Origin: an uncultured beta proteobacterium
GTDB taxonomy: Bacteria > Pseudomonadota > Gammaproteobacteria > Burkholderiales > Burkholderiaceae_C
NCBI GenBank assembly: GCA_903885415.1
Contig: CAISIP010000231.1
Location: 1 to 30,385, forward strand
Direction: 5' to 3'
DNA length: 30,385 nt
This document shows, one piece after another, positions 7,462 to 16,060 of the stretch (position 1 is the first letter of the stretch; the number at the start of each line of letters is the position of its first letter). Under the pieces are notes generated by a model that was not told the DNA's origin, did not search any database, and was given only the letters and a program-made list of their open reading frames with translations. The position numbers and the translations under genes were made by a program.

Positions 7462-8751
7462 ATGGATCTCGCGCGCCTGACCCTTACCGCGGCCCTTGCA
7501 TTGCCGGGCTTCGCCATCGCTGACACGGTGACGGTGCTGACCTCGTTCCCAAAAGAGTTGACCACCGCCTACAAGAAGGCCTACGAGGCCCGGTTTCCAG
7601 GCGACAAGCTCGAAATATTGAACAAGAACACGGCCGCCGGAATCGCCTATGTGCGCGAACAGCCGCCTGGCAACCGACCCGAGGTTTTCTGGGCTTCAGC
7701 ACCCGACGCCTTCGAGGTGCTCGCGAGCGCGAAGCTGCTGCAGAAAGTCGACGGCGGCAATGCGGCGATTCCGGACAAGGTGGGAGCCTACCCGATCAAT
7801 GACCCCGAGGGACTTTATAAGGGGCAGGCGCTGGCGGGTTACGGAATCATGTGGAATACCCGCTACATGGCGGCGAACAAGCTGCCGCTGCCGCGGGAAT
7901 GGGCCGACCTCGCCAAGCCGGTGTACTTCAGCCATGTGGCGATTTCCAGCCCCTCGCGCTCGGGCACCACACACCTCACCGTCGAGACCATCCTGCAAGC
8001 CGAGGGATGGAGCAAGGGCTGGGCCCAGTTGCTTCAGATAGCGGGCAACAGTGCCGCGATCACCGAGCGCTCGTTTGGCGTTCCTGACGGCGTCGCGAAC
8101 GGCCAGTTCGGCGTCGGACTGGTGATCGATTTCTTCGGCTTGGCAGCCAAGAACTCGGGCATGCCAGTGGAGTTCATCTATCCGTCGATGACGGCGATCG
8201 TTCCTGCCAGCATCGCGCTGGTGGCTGGCGCCAAATCGCCCGAGGGCGGCAAGCGCTTCATCCAGTTCACGCTGTCGGACGAGGGCCAGACGCTGCTGCT
8301 GCAAAAGGACATCAGCCGCTTGCCGGTGCTACCCGCCACCTACGCCAAGGCGCCCGCCGGCTATCCGAACCCCTTCAGCGGATCGATACAGGCCAAGGTT
8401 CACTTCGATAGCGACCTGTCGGAGGCGCGCTATTACGTCGTCGTCGCGCTGTTCGACCAGTTGATCACCTTCCGCCACAAGGAACTGGCGGCGGCGACCA
8501 AGGCGATATGGGACGCGGACCGGCGCCTGGCTGGCAGAGCCCATGCGCCGCTCGAAGAGGCCAGGAAGCTGGTGTTTTCGCCCCCGGTGGAAGACCGGCA
8601 GATCGCCGACAAGGCGCTGCTCGCGCTGTTCAAGGCCGACAAGAAGGACGAGACCGCGTCGCGGCAGAAGGCCAAGGTTGAGGAGGACTGGGCGTCGCGC
8701 GCCAAGGCGAATTACGCGCGCGCGGTCGAGCTCGCCAACGCCGCCAAGTGA
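7462..8751 (+). CDS. ABC transporter periplasmic binding protein, Fe(III)/phosphoglycerate type
   Basis: A 429-residue extracellular solute-binding protein. The ATG at 7462 follows CAGGAAACGACC and yields a short Sec signal (MDLARLTLTAALALPGFAIA, cleavage near residue 20), so I prefer it to the in-frame start 36 bases upstream. The mature protein opens DTVTVLTSFPKELTTAYKKA, and a later block reads RPEVFWASAPDAFEVL, typical of the FutA/FbpA and PgtC-like binding proteins. A charged C-terminal extension of roughly 90 residues (rich in K, A, E) follows the lobe region, making it longer than most FbpA proteins. It heads a same-strand three-gene importer with the permease and ATPase that follow. 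The ligand could be ferric iron, a phosphorylated organic acid or an aminophosphonate; the sequence does not decide. Confidence 0.9.
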   Translation: MDLARLTLTAALALPGFAIADTVTVLTSFPKELTTAYKKAYEARFPGDKLEILNKNTAAGIAYVREQPPGNRPEVFWASAPDAFEVLASAKLLQKVDGGNAAIPDKVGAYPINDPEGLYKGQALAGYGIMWNTRYMAANKLPLPREWADLAKPVYFSHVAISSPSRSGTTHLTVETILQAEGWSKGWAQLLQIAGNSAAITERSFGVPDGVANGQFGVGLVIDFFGLAAKNSGMPVEFIYPSMTAIVPASIALVAGAKSPEGGKRFIQFTLSDEGQTLLLQKDISRLPVLPATYAKAPAGYPNPFSGSIQAKVHFDSDLSEARYYVVVALFDQLITFRHKELAAATKAIWDADRRLAGRAHAPLEEARKLVFSPPVEDRQIADKALLALFKADKKDETASRQKAKVEEDWASRAKANYARAVELANAAK

Positions 8752-8800
8752 TGCCACAGGGCCTTGCCGCCAGGATCCGTCGCCTGCGCGCAGCCTGAGC

Positions 8801-10507
8801 ATGGCGCTGTCGCCAGCCCATACGACGGGCCGCAGCGGGGCCGGCGTGGTGGCGCTCTCGCTGGCGCTGGCAGCCTTCTTGCTGGCTTTTTTACTGGTTC
8901 CGGTCGGCACCGTGGTGCTCACCGCCTTCAGCAACGCGCAGGGCGGTTTTACGCTCGCGCATTTCGCCGCTTTTGCGGAGATTTCGCTGATGCGCGAATC
9001 CTTCGGCAACAGCCTGTATGTGGCTGGAACGACGGTGCTGTGCGCCACCTTGCTTGCGGTACCCCTGGCCTACATCACGGCGCGGTTCCAGTTCCGCGGC
9101 GCGTTGCTGATACAGACGCTGGGCGTTTTGCCGCTGATCATGCCGGCCTTTGTCGGTGCGGCGGCGATGCAGCTGTTGTTTGGACGCTCGGGCTCGGTGA
9201 ACCTGTTGCTGGGCGAGGCTTTTGGCGTCTCGCTGCCGCTGATGGACGGACTCGCCGGTGTGATCTTTGTCGAGACGCTGCATTATTTCCCCTTCATCCT
9301 GCTGAACCTGGCGGCCTCGCTGGCCAGTATCGAACCGGCGATGGAAGAGGCGGCGCAGAACCTCGGCAGTTCCGGCCTGCGCCTGTTTGTCCGGGTTGTT
9401 TTTCCGCTGGCGTTGCCCGGTTATATCGCCGGTGCCTCGCTGGTCTTCATCAAGGTGTTTGACGACCTCGGAACACCGCTGGTGCTCAACGTGACCAACA
9501 TGCTCGCGCCGCAGGCCTATCTGCGCGTGACGTCGATCGGGCTTGAAGACCCGATCGGCTATGTCATCTGCGTGATCCTGGTGCTGTTCTCGATCGCGGC
9601 GATGGGTGGCGCCTGGTGGTTTGTCCAGCGGCGCGATTTCGCCATTCAGTCGCGCGGCGGCGTGAGCGCGCCCAAGCGCCGCCTGACGCCGGCGCAGTCG
9701 CTGGTGGCCTACGGCTGGATCGTCGCCGTGATGCTGCTGGTGCTGTCGCCGCATCTGGGCATCCTGCTGCTGTCGCTGTCGAAAGTCTGGAGCTTTACCG
9801 TGCTGCCCGAGCAGTTCACGCTTGCGCACTACGCGACCGTGTTCGAGGACTCTTCGACCATGGTCTGGAACACTTTTCTGTACTGCGGATTGGCGGCGTT
9901 GCTCGACGTCGTGCTGGGAACGGCGATCGCCTACGTGGTGATGCGCACGCAGCTGCCTGGGCGCCGCTTGCTCGACCATATGGTGACGGTGGCGCTGGCG
10001 ATGCCCGGGCTGGTGCTGGGCATCGGTTATCTGCGCACTTTTCGCGGCGTCGAGCTGCCATTCATCGGTCCGCTGACGGCGAGCTGGCTGATCTTCGTGA
10101 TCGCTTACGCCGTCCGTCGGCTGCCCTACGCGCTGCGCGCGTGCATGGCGGCGCTGGCGCAGATTCACCCCTCGCTCGAAGAGGCGGCGCACAACCTGGG
10201 CGCGAGCCGTTGGCGCACCATCTGGCGGGTCGTCGTTCCACTAATGGCCGGCGGCATTCTGGCCGGCTTCGTCACCAGCTTCGTCACCGCTGCCGGCGAA
10301 ATATCCGAGACCATCCTGCTCACCAGCCGGGAGAGTCTGGCGCCGATGTCCTATGGCATCTACCTCTATATGCAGTCGATCGCTGGCCGTGGGCCCGGCG
10401 CTGCGCTGGGCGTCATCGCGGTGCTGCTGATCGGCGTCGGCACCTGGTTGTCGCACCGGGTGGTGGCCGCTCACGCGCCCCATGATTTGAAGGGAGCACC
10501 GCCATGA
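8801..10507 (+). CDS. ABC transporter permease, FbpB-type fused two-domain
   Basis: A 568-residue inner-membrane permease with two homologous BPD_transp_1 halves, giving about 12 membrane segments. Each half carries an EAA loop contacting the ATPase: EEAAQNLGSSGLRLFVRVVFP near residues 183-203 and EEAAHNLGASRWRTIWRVVVP in the second half. The segment AAFLLAFLLVPVGTVVLTAF is the first membrane helix. I start at the ATG at 8801, the first in-frame ATG after the binding-protein gene; its ribosome site is weak, and the frame is open upstream inside that gene but reads there as Arg/Pro-rich shadow. It ends with an ATGA overlap on the ATPase gene. Duplicated single-chain permeases are typical of FbpB/iron and aminophosphonate-type importers. 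Confidence 0.9.
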   Translation: MALSPAHTTGRSGAGVVALSLALAAFLLAFLLVPVGTVVLTAFSNAQGGFTLAHFAAFAEISLMRESFGNSLYVAGTTVLCATLLAVPLAYITARFQFRGALLIQTLGVLPLIMPAFVGAAAMQLLFGRSGSVNLLLGEAFGVSLPLMDGLAGVIFVETLHYFPFILLNLAASLASIEPAMEEAAQNLGSSGLRLFVRVVFPLALPGYIAGASLVFIKVFDDLGTPLVLNVTNMLAPQAYLRVTSIGLEDPIGYVICVILVLFSIAAMGGAWWFVQRRDFAIQSRGGVSAPKRRLTPAQSLVAYGWIVAVMLLVLSPHLGILLLSLSKVWSFTVLPEQFTLAHYATVFEDSSTMVWNTFLYCGLAALLDVVLGTAIAYVVMRTQLPGRRLLDHMVTVALAMPGLVLGIGYLRTFRGVELPFIGPLTASWLIFVIAYAVRRLPYALRACMAALAQIHPSLEEAAHNLGASRWRTIWRVVVPLMAGGILAGFVTSFVTAAGEISETILLTSRESLAPMSYGIYLYMQSIAGRGPGAALGVIAVLLIGVGTWLSHRVVAAHAPHDLKGAPP

Positions 10508-11583
10508 CGCCGGTTTCGCTCGGGATCGAGAATGTCGCGCTGCGCTTTGGTGCCACCGAAGTGCTGCGTGACATCAACCTGGCGGTCGCGCCGGGCGAAT
10601 TCTTCGCGCTGCTCGGCCCTTCGGGTTCGGGCAAATCGACGCTGCTGCGGCTGATTGCTGGATTCAACCGCAACCAGTCGGGCCGGGTGCTGATCGCGGG
10701 CCGCGACGTGAGCGGCGTGCCGCCCTGGAAGCGCAATGTCGGCATGGTGTTTCAGAACTACGCGCTGTGGCCGCATATGACGGTGGCGCAGAACGTCGCT
10801 TTTGGGCTCGAGGAGCGCCGGCTCCCCGCAGCGGAAATCCGTCGACGGGTCGCCGAGGTGCTGGAACTCGTCGAGTTGGCCGGCCTGGAGCAGCGCCGCC
10901 CCGGTCAGCTTTCAGGCGGCCAGCAGCAGCGTGTCGCGATCGCGCGCACGCTGGCGATCGAGCCGCAACTGCTGCTGCTCGACGAACCGCTGTCCAATCT
11001 GGACGCGAAGCTGCGGCTGCAGACCCGCCAGCAGCTCAAGAAGCTGCAACGCCGGCTCAACATCACGACCCTGTTCGTCACCCACGACCAGGAAGAGGCG
11101 CTGACCACCTGCGACCGCATTGCGGTGCTCGACCAAGGCGTCATCCAGCAGGTCGGCACGCCGCTGCAGCTGTTCGACCATCCGCTGAACCGTTTCGTCG
11201 CGCAGTTCGTTGGCTCGGTGAACCTGTTTGCAGGCCGGTTTTCGCGTGACGGATCCGGCCTGCTGTTCCATTCCCAAGCGCTCGGCGAGGTGGCGTTGCC
11301 GGCCTCGCTGACCGCTCCCGACCCGCATGGTGAGCTCGCGTTTCGACCGCACGCGGTGCGCCTGTGCGCCGGCGACACGCCGGCCGCGCACGAGCAGATG
11401 CGCCTGGCCGGGGTCGTGCAAAGCCAGGAGTTTCTGGGCGAGTTTCTGCGCTACCAGGTGCGCGTCGGCAGCGGGCTGGTGCTGGTGGACCAGTCACACG
11501 CACGCGGCGAACAGCCCCTGCCGGTCGGCGCGCCAGTGACCCTGTTGGTGCCGGCGCCGGAGATCCGCTTCATCGCGGCCTGA
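10504..11583 (+). CDS. ABC transporter ATP-binding protein, FbpC/PotA type
   Basis: A 359-residue ATPase that energises the preceding permease. All nucleotide-binding motifs are intact: Walker A GPSGSGKST (38-46), Q-loop Gln84 in VFQNYALWPHMTV, signature LSGGQ (136-140), Walker B LLLLDEP with Asp160-Glu161, and switch His194 in VTHDQEEA. The residues after about 240 form an OB-fold TOBE-type regulatory domain with a FRPHAVRL motif, as in the MalK/FbpC/PotA branch. Translation is coupled to the permease through ATGA at 10504-10507. The three genes make a complete importer for the substrate of the binding protein. No linked catabolic gene identifies that substrate. Confidence 0.93.
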   Translation: MTPVSLGIENVALRFGATEVLRDINLAVAPGEFFALLGPSGSGKSTLLRLIAGFNRNQSGRVLIAGRDVSGVPPWKRNVGMVFQNYALWPHMTVAQNVAFGLEERRLPAAEIRRRVAEVLELVELAGLEQRRPGQLSGGQQQRVAIARTLAIEPQLLLLDEPLSNLDAKLRLQTRQQLKKLQRRLNITTLFVTHDQEEALTTCDRIAVLDQGVIQQVGTPLQLFDHPLNRFVAQFVGSVNLFAGRFSRDGSGLLFHSQALGEVALPASLTAPDPHGELAFRPHAVRLCAGDTPAAHEQMRLAGVVQSQEFLGEFLRYQVRVGSGLVLVDQSHARGEQPLPVGAPVTLLVPAPEIRFIAA

Positions 11584-11657
11584 GCGGCAGATCGGAATCA
11601 AAGTTTTCGCTGGCGGCGCTGACCGCCAAGCCTGAGGGTTGGTCGGGTAGGTCCTAA

Positions 11658-11685
11658 TGGACAATCCGGGTTGGCTCCATATCCT
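11658..11685 (+). promoter_or_regulatory. Candidate sigma70-like promoter (TGGACA-16-TATCCT)
   Basis: A TGGACA -35 hexamer (11658-11663; five of six consensus bases) and a TATCCT -10 hexamer (11680-11685; four of six) are separated by 16 bases. It lies in the 107-base gap after the FbpC-type ATPase and points at the small ORF and amidase. Transcription would begin about at 11691-11693, that is, at or next to the ATG of the small ORF. I see no terminator with a T-run for the preceding ABC operon, only a TGGCGG/CCGCCA hairpin just after its stop. Confidence 0.4.
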
Positions 11686-11690
11686 ATTGA

Positions 11691-11963
11691 ATGTCCGTTA
11701 CCAGCTCCCAAGAAGCGTCGGCAGGGTCGGTCGAGACCGAAGAAGGCTCGCGGGCGACCGTGCGGGCCGCGCTGGCACAGCGCGCATGTGGACCGCGTGA
11801 CCCGGAGATGCTGCGCTTGGTCAGGTTGCGGGAACGTCTGCGGCCGGCCGCCATGGCGGCCTGCGCCAGCAGCCCGGCAGCCGGGACTGGCGACGCCGAC
11901 GTCGACACCGTGGATGGATACCAGCGCGGCTTCTTGCGCGCCCTGCAGGGCCTGGCGGTATGA
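11691..11963 (+). CDS. Small uncharacterised protein coupled to amidase
   Basis: A 90-residue open frame that I do not recognise. The N-terminal ~22 residues are Ser/Glu-rich and polar; the rest is an Arg/Ala-rich, probably helical protein ending VDGYQRGFLRALQGLAV. Codon use looks coding, with mostly G or C in third positions. Its stop overlaps the amidase start (ATGA at 11960-11963), the arrangement seen for small partner subunits of amidases such as AtzG with AtzE, but the sequence does not resemble the AtzG/DUF4089 proteins I know. There is no Shine-Dalgarno before the ATG, so the message may be leaderless from the promoter candidate at 11658-11685, or translation may start at the in-frame GTG at 11760. 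It is likely real, with unknown function. Confidence 0.55.
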   Translation: MSVTSSQEASAGSVETEEGSRATVRAALAQRACGPRDPEMLRLVRLRERLRPAAMAACASSPAAGTGDADVDTVDGYQRGFLRALQGLAV

Positions 11964-13285
11964 GCGGACTGCCGGCAACCCTGACTGGCCTGCAACGCCT
12001 GTTGGCAGCGGGTGCGCTGTCCAAGCGCGAGGCCATTGCGGCGCAACGCGAAAGGCTTGATCGCCTCGTCGGCAGTTGGCCATGTGTGGTCCAGGCACTG
12101 TCGACTGCGTCCGCGGCGACTGCGTCGGGCACCGGTCCGCTGGCCGGTATTGGCTTGGCCCACAAGGATATTTTCGATATCGAGGGCAGGCGGCCCGGCC
12201 TGGGGCACGATCGCGGCCGCCCTGAGGTTGGCGTTGCGACCGCTGCCGCGATCGACCGCCTGGCGGTGGCCGGCGCCACCCAACTCGCGGCCCTGACCAT
12301 GGCTGAATTTGCTTGTGGCGCGACGGGTCATAACCCACGCTTTGCGCCAGTCAACAACCCGCTGCACCCGGACGCAATCGTTGGCGGCTCCTCCAGTGGC
12401 AGCGCCGTCGCTGTGGCAAGCGAAATGGTCTACGGATCCTTGGGAACCGATACCGCAGGTTCGGTCCGTATTCCGGCCGCCACCTGCGGACTGTTCGGGC
12501 TAAAAACCACCAGCGGCCTGATTTCAGTTCAGGGTGTGTTTCCGCTAGCGCCTTCGCTGGACGGGGTGGGACTGCTTGCGCGATCTGCCGCCGACGCGGG
12601 GCAACTGCTGGCGGCACTGGTGAGCGGGGCGCCGCGTCGTGCGCCGCTGGCGCAGCCCAAGATCAAGGCCTGGCTGCCCGAGGGTGCTCTGCACCCGCAG
12701 GTCGAGTCCGCCTTGGACGCATTTGCCGCTGACTGCGCCGTCCAGGACCGTTGTGCATCGCTGCCCGAACACCGCCTCTTGACTGCGCTGTCCGAGATCG
12801 TGTTGTACCGTGAGGCTGCCACCACGCACCGCGACGGTTTGCTCAGCTGCACACTGTCTGACAGTGTGCAGGCGGTGGCATTGCCGGGCCTGGTCCTGGA
12901 GCCGGACTGGTACCACGCGGCATTGCGCGACCGTCCCGCCCGTGCCCGCGCCTTTTGTGAGGCCCACCTTAGAAGCCACGATATTTTGATGATGCCAGCG
13001 CTGCCGCAACCCATACCCGACTGGCCGACGGTGACCGCGGGAGGCCCGGGCTTCGACCTGCGCCAACTGCTGGCCTTGCACAGCCTGATGGGCTTTGTGA
13101 ACTACCTCGGCTTTCCGTCCCTGGTGATGCCCATCGCTAAGGACGCACGCGGCCTTCCTATCAGCGTGCAACTGATGGGCCGGCCCGGTGCGGAAGAAAC
13201 ATTGCTTGCCTTTGCCGCCAGGGCGGAGCTTTGCCGCTTTGGCGGTGAGGGTCCCACCCGGTATTTTTCCCAGACACAAGGTTGA
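11960..13285 (+). CDS. Amidase-signature family hydrolase
   Basis: A 441-residue amidase-signature enzyme with a complete Ser-cisSer-Lys triad: Lys69 in GLAHKDIF, cis-Ser144 in GGSSSGSA, and nucleophile Ser168 in GTDTAGSVRIPA. The 24-residue spacing between the two serines is that of GatA, AtzE and FAAH. The family hydrolyses amides, carbamoyl groups or biuret-like bonds. It is a little shorter than GatA, and no gatC/gatB genes are adjacent, so tRNA amidotransfer is unlikely. It is translationally coupled to the small ORF upstream and followed by a CoA-transferase gene after 7 bases. I infer that it releases ammonia or a small amine from an imported amide so that the resulting acid can be CoA-activated. 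The substrate is unknown. Confidence 0.92.
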   Translation: MSGLPATLTGLQRLLAAGALSKREAIAAQRERLDRLVGSWPCVVQALSTASAATASGTGPLAGIGLAHKDIFDIEGRRPGLGHDRGRPEVGVATAAAIDRLAVAGATQLAALTMAEFACGATGHNPRFAPVNNPLHPDAIVGGSSSGSAVAVASEMVYGSLGTDTAGSVRIPAATCGLFGLKTTSGLISVQGVFPLAPSLDGVGLLARSAADAGQLLAALVSGAPRRAPLAQPKIKAWLPEGALHPQVESALDAFAADCAVQDRCASLPEHRLLTALSEIVLYREAATTHRDGLLSCTLSDSVQAVALPGLVLEPDWYHAALRDRPARARAFCEAHLRSHDILMMPALPQPIPDWPTVTAGGPGFDLRQLLALHSLMGFVNYLGFPSLVMPIAKDARGLPISVQLMGRPGAEETLLAFAARAELCRFGGEGPTRYFSQTQG

Positions 13286-13292
13286 GGATCCC

Positions 13293-14489
13293 ATGCCCAA
13301 AATTCAGGCTTCCCAAGCGTTGGCCCGGTTTCGCGTGCTGGACCTGTCACGCGTCCGATCGGGCCCCAACTGCGTCCGCATGCTGAGCGACTTCGGCGCA
13401 GATGTGGTTCGCATCGAGCCGCCGCAAGGCGTCGATCCGAACGAGGCCCTTTTCGCGGCTAACCGCTACGGCGGTGACTTCCAGAATATCAACCGCAACA
13501 AGCGGTCGATGACGCTGAACCTGAAGAAGCCGGGTGCGCTGGGCATCCTGATGCGGCTGGTCCAGGCCGCCGACGTGGTGGTGGAGAACTGGCGCCCGGA
13601 TATCAAGAAGAAACTGGGCGTGGACTACCAGTCACTGGCAGCCGTCAACCCGCGCATCATCCTGGCCAGCATTTCCGGATTTGGGCAGGACGGCCCTTAC
13701 GCCGCGCGGCCGGGCTTTGACCAAATCGTTCAGGGCATGGGCGGCCTCATGTCCGTCACCGGCCACGCCGAATCGGGGCCGGTGCGCGCCGGTTTGGCGG
13801 TGGCTGACATGAGCGCCGGGCTGTATGCCGCGCTGGGCATTCTGACGGCCCTGCTGGAGCGCGAGGTCTCGGGCCGGGGCCAGTGGGTGCATGCGTCGCT
13901 GCTGCATGCGCAAATTGCCATGATGGACTTTCAGGCGGCGCGCTACCTCAATGACCAGGACGTGCCGGTGCAGGTCGGTAACGACCACCCCACCTGCAGC
14001 CCGATGGGGCTGTTCGAATGCAGCGACGGGGTCTTCAATCTGGGCGCCTCCGGCGAAGGCAACTGGGCCAGGCTTTGCAGGCTGGTCAACCGGCCAGACT
14101 GGTTGGCCGATCCGGATTTTTCCGACGAACCGCTGCGGGTGAAGAACCGTCAGCGCCTGAATGCCGAGCTGGACCTGATCTTCAGCGGCGGGACCATGGC
14201 CCATTGGGTCGACGCGCTCAACCAGGCAGGCGTTCCGGCCGGACCGGTCTACACTGTGCCGCAGATGTTTGAGGACCCCCAGGTTCGGCATCTGGGGGTC
14301 ACCGGCTCGTTGATGACCCATTCCGGAAAAGAGATGCACTACATCACCCAGCCGGTAACGCTTGACCGCACGCCGGCCACGCTGGTGGCGCCCGCCCCGC
14401 AGTGGGGCGAGCACACCGACGAAGTGCTGCAGGAGGCGGGGTACTCCTTGGAAGAAGTCAGGGAGTTTCGTGCCGATGCGGTGGTCTGA
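13293..14489 (+). CDS. CaiB/BaiF family (class III) CoA-transferase
   Basis: A 398-residue class III CoA-transferase. The start is the ATG at 13293 with GAGG six bases upstream. Family landmarks are LDLSRVRSGPNCVRMLSDFGADVVRIE at the N-terminus, ENWRPDIKKKLGVDY, SGFGQDGPY, and the catalytic Asp172 in LAVADMSAGLYAALGI, which forms the aspartyl-CoA anhydride. The C-terminal part has AGVPAGPVYTVPQMFEDPQV. These enzymes transfer CoA between a donor acyl-CoA and a carboxylate such as mesaconate, itaconate, succinate or an aromatic acid. Here it is the only evident acid-activating enzyme in the locus, so it probably feeds the acyl-CoA dehydrogenase / hydratase / lyase cassette 7 kb downstream. The donor/acceptor pair cannot be read. 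Confidence 0.93.
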   Translation: MPKIQASQALARFRVLDLSRVRSGPNCVRMLSDFGADVVRIEPPQGVDPNEALFAANRYGGDFQNINRNKRSMTLNLKKPGALGILMRLVQAADVVVENWRPDIKKKLGVDYQSLAAVNPRIILASISGFGQDGPYAARPGFDQIVQGMGGLMSVTGHAESGPVRAGLAVADMSAGLYAALGILTALLEREVSGRGQWVHASLLHAQIAMMDFQAARYLNDQDVPVQVGNDHPTCSPMGLFECSDGVFNLGASGEGNWARLCRLVNRPDWLADPDFSDEPLRVKNRQRLNAELDLIFSGGTMAHWVDALNQAGVPAGPVYTVPQMFEDPQVRHLGVTGSLMTHSGKEMHYITQPVTLDRTPATLVAPAPQWGEHTDEVLQEAGYSLEEVREFRADAVV

Positions 14490-14491
14490 TC

Positions 14492-15268
14492 GTGGCCGAA
14501 GTGATCCACACCATCGAAGCACATGTGGCTACGGTCGTTCTGTCCAACGAGGAGCGGATGAATGCCATGTCGCTGGCGATGTGGCGGCAACTGGCAGATA
14601 CCCTGTCGCGGTTGCAGACCGAGCGCGACTTGCGCGTGCTGGTTCTACGCGGGCACGGCGATCGCGCCTTTGTCTCCGGTGCTGACATATCGGAATTTGC
14701 AAGCCAGCGCAGCAGCGCGCAGGGCGTTGCCGATTACGACAGCGCGGTCGATGCGGCGCAAACCGCCCTGGCGCAGTTCCCGCTGCCGGTGATCGCCGCA
14801 GTCAGCGGCATTTGCTACGGTGGCGGATTGGGCTTGGCGCTGGCCTGCGACTTGCGCTACGCAAGCCCGAGCGCTAGATTCCGCATGCCGGCGGCCCGGC
14901 TCGGGCTGGGCTATGCCTACCGCAGCATGAAGAGCCTGGTCGACAGTCTGGGCCAGATGGCCGCCGCCGAAGCCTTTTACAGCGCCAGGGTGTATGGCGC
15001 TAGCGCAGCGCAGCAGATGGGATTGGTGTTGTCGGTTCACGACGATGTCTTTGCATACTGCCAGGCTCTGGCACAGCAAATAGCCGAAAATGCGCCGTTG
15101 ACCATTCGCGCCGGCAAGCGGGCCATGATCGGTGCGCGACACGCCGGGCCGCCGCCTGACTTCGAGGCGATCGACGCGGCGGTGAACGCCTGCTTCGTTA
15201 GCGAAGACTATGCCGAAGGCCGGCAGGCCTTTGCGCAAAAGCGCAGCCCCCGCTTTCAGGGGCGCTGA
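14492..15268 (+). CDS. Crotonase-fold (enoyl-CoA hydratase/isomerase family) protein lacking catalytic Glu pair
   Basis: A 258-residue crotonase-superfamily protein. A GTG start at 14492, two bases after the CoA-transferase stop, gives a normal-length N-terminus (VAEVIHTIEAHVATVVL). The CoA/oxyanion elements are clear: SGADISEF (62-69) and VSGICYGGGLGLALACDLRYAS (104-125). In classical enoyl-CoA hydratase two glutamates act as base and acid. Here the first position (GGG-x-E) is Gly114 and the second (P-E-x-x-LG) is Ala134 in MPAARLGLG. Hydration by the standard mechanism is therefore unlikely; crotonase relatives without them act as isomerases, decarboxylases, hydrolases or C-C lyases. It probably acts on a CoA thioester made by the preceding transferase. 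Confidence 0.9.
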   Translation: MAEVIHTIEAHVATVVLSNEERMNAMSLAMWRQLADTLSRLQTERDLRVLVLRGHGDRAFVSGADISEFASQRSSAQGVADYDSAVDAAQTALAQFPLPVIAAVSGICYGGGLGLALACDLRYASPSARFRMPAARLGLGYAYRSMKSLVDSLGQMAAAEAFYSARVYGASAAQQMGLVLSVHDDVFAYCQALAQQIAENAPLTIRAGKRAMIGARHAGPPPDFEAIDAAVNACFVSEDYAEGRQAFAQKRSPRFQGR

Positions 15269-15296
15269 TTGTCAAACTCCACAAGGAAGGACTCCC

Positions 15297-16019
15297 ATGA
15301 CCCAATCGCTGAACGGAAAAATAATCCTGATTAGCGGCGCATCGGCCGGTATCGGACGCGCTACCGCTATCACGCTGGCGCAGCAGGGCGCGCGCATCAT
15401 CGCGCTGGGCCGACGTGAAGACGCGTTGGAGGCTTTGAGGGATGCGTTGCCCGCCGGCATGGTGCGCATTCTCGCGGGCGATTTGAATGACGACGCTTAT
15501 TTGCAAAGGGTGCAGGCGCTGGCACCCGAGGTCGACGTGTTTGTCAACAACGCCGGTGTGCTGCGTTACGCGCCCATCCTGGACCTTTCACCGGAAGACT
15601 GCGCCTGGATGTTTCAAACCAATGTTTTGGCCGCCCTCAAGATCACCCAAACTATCGCGCGGGCCATGGTCGCGAACAAGCGTGGTCATATCGTCTTCAT
15701 GTCGTCGATCGCGGCCCGGGAGGTCTACCGGCTGGCTTCTGTGTATTGCGCGACCAAGCATGCGCTGTCGGCGCTGGCGCGCGCCTTGCGTCTGGAACTG
15801 CAGGGCTTCGGCATCAAGGTTACCGAAGTGGCGCCTGGAATGGTCGACACCGACATTCGAGTCGGCAGCGATCACCCCGATGTGCTGGCCTCGGTGGCCA
15901 ACCGCAAGTTCAAGCCGCTAACCGCGCAGGAAGTGGCCGACGCGGTGGTCTATGCGCTGCAGGCTAACCCGAACTGCTGCCCCGATCTGATTGAGTTGCG
16001 CCCGCAGGGCGCCTTCTGA
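15297..16019 (+). CDS. SDR-family oxidoreductase, YdfG-like
   Basis: A 240-residue classical SDR starting at the ATG at 15297, with AAGGAAGG upstream. It has the cofactor loop GASAGIG (14-20), NNAG (84-87), and a full catalytic set of Ser137, Tyr150 and Lys154 (YCATK). The segment FMSSIAAREVYRLASVYCATKHALSALARAL resembles YdfG-type 3-hydroxy-acid/serine dehydrogenases, which are NADP-dependent. It is expected to oxidise a 3-hydroxy acid or reduce its carbonyl in the cytoplasm. It lies 28 bases after the crotonase-fold gene and 41 before the cupin gene, within one plus-strand run. Unlike the second SDR of this locus (20402-21184), its active site is intact. Confidence 0.92.
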   Translation: MTQSLNGKIILISGASAGIGRATAITLAQQGARIIALGRREDALEALRDALPAGMVRILAGDLNDDAYLQRVQALAPEVDVFVNNAGVLRYAPILDLSPEDCAWMFQTNVLAALKITQTIARAMVANKRGHIVFMSSIAAREVYRLASVYCATKHALSALARALRLELQGFGIKVTEVAPGMVDTDIRVGSDHPDVLASVANRKFKPLTAQEVADAVVYALQANPNCCPDLIELRPQGAF

Positions 16020-16060
16020 GATTCGCCTTCCAATCCCGCCCCTGTTTGGAGAAAAACACG

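Noticed and set aside
8891..10192. 433-codon minus-strand open frame opposite the FbpB-type permease
   Set aside because: Gln/Arg/His-rich translation typical of the antisense of hydrophobic membrane-protein codons.
11600..11630. TGGCGG/CCGCCA hairpin after the FbpC-type ATPase as a terminator
   Set aside because: The stem is only about six pairs and no T-run follows on either strand; mentioned only in passing.
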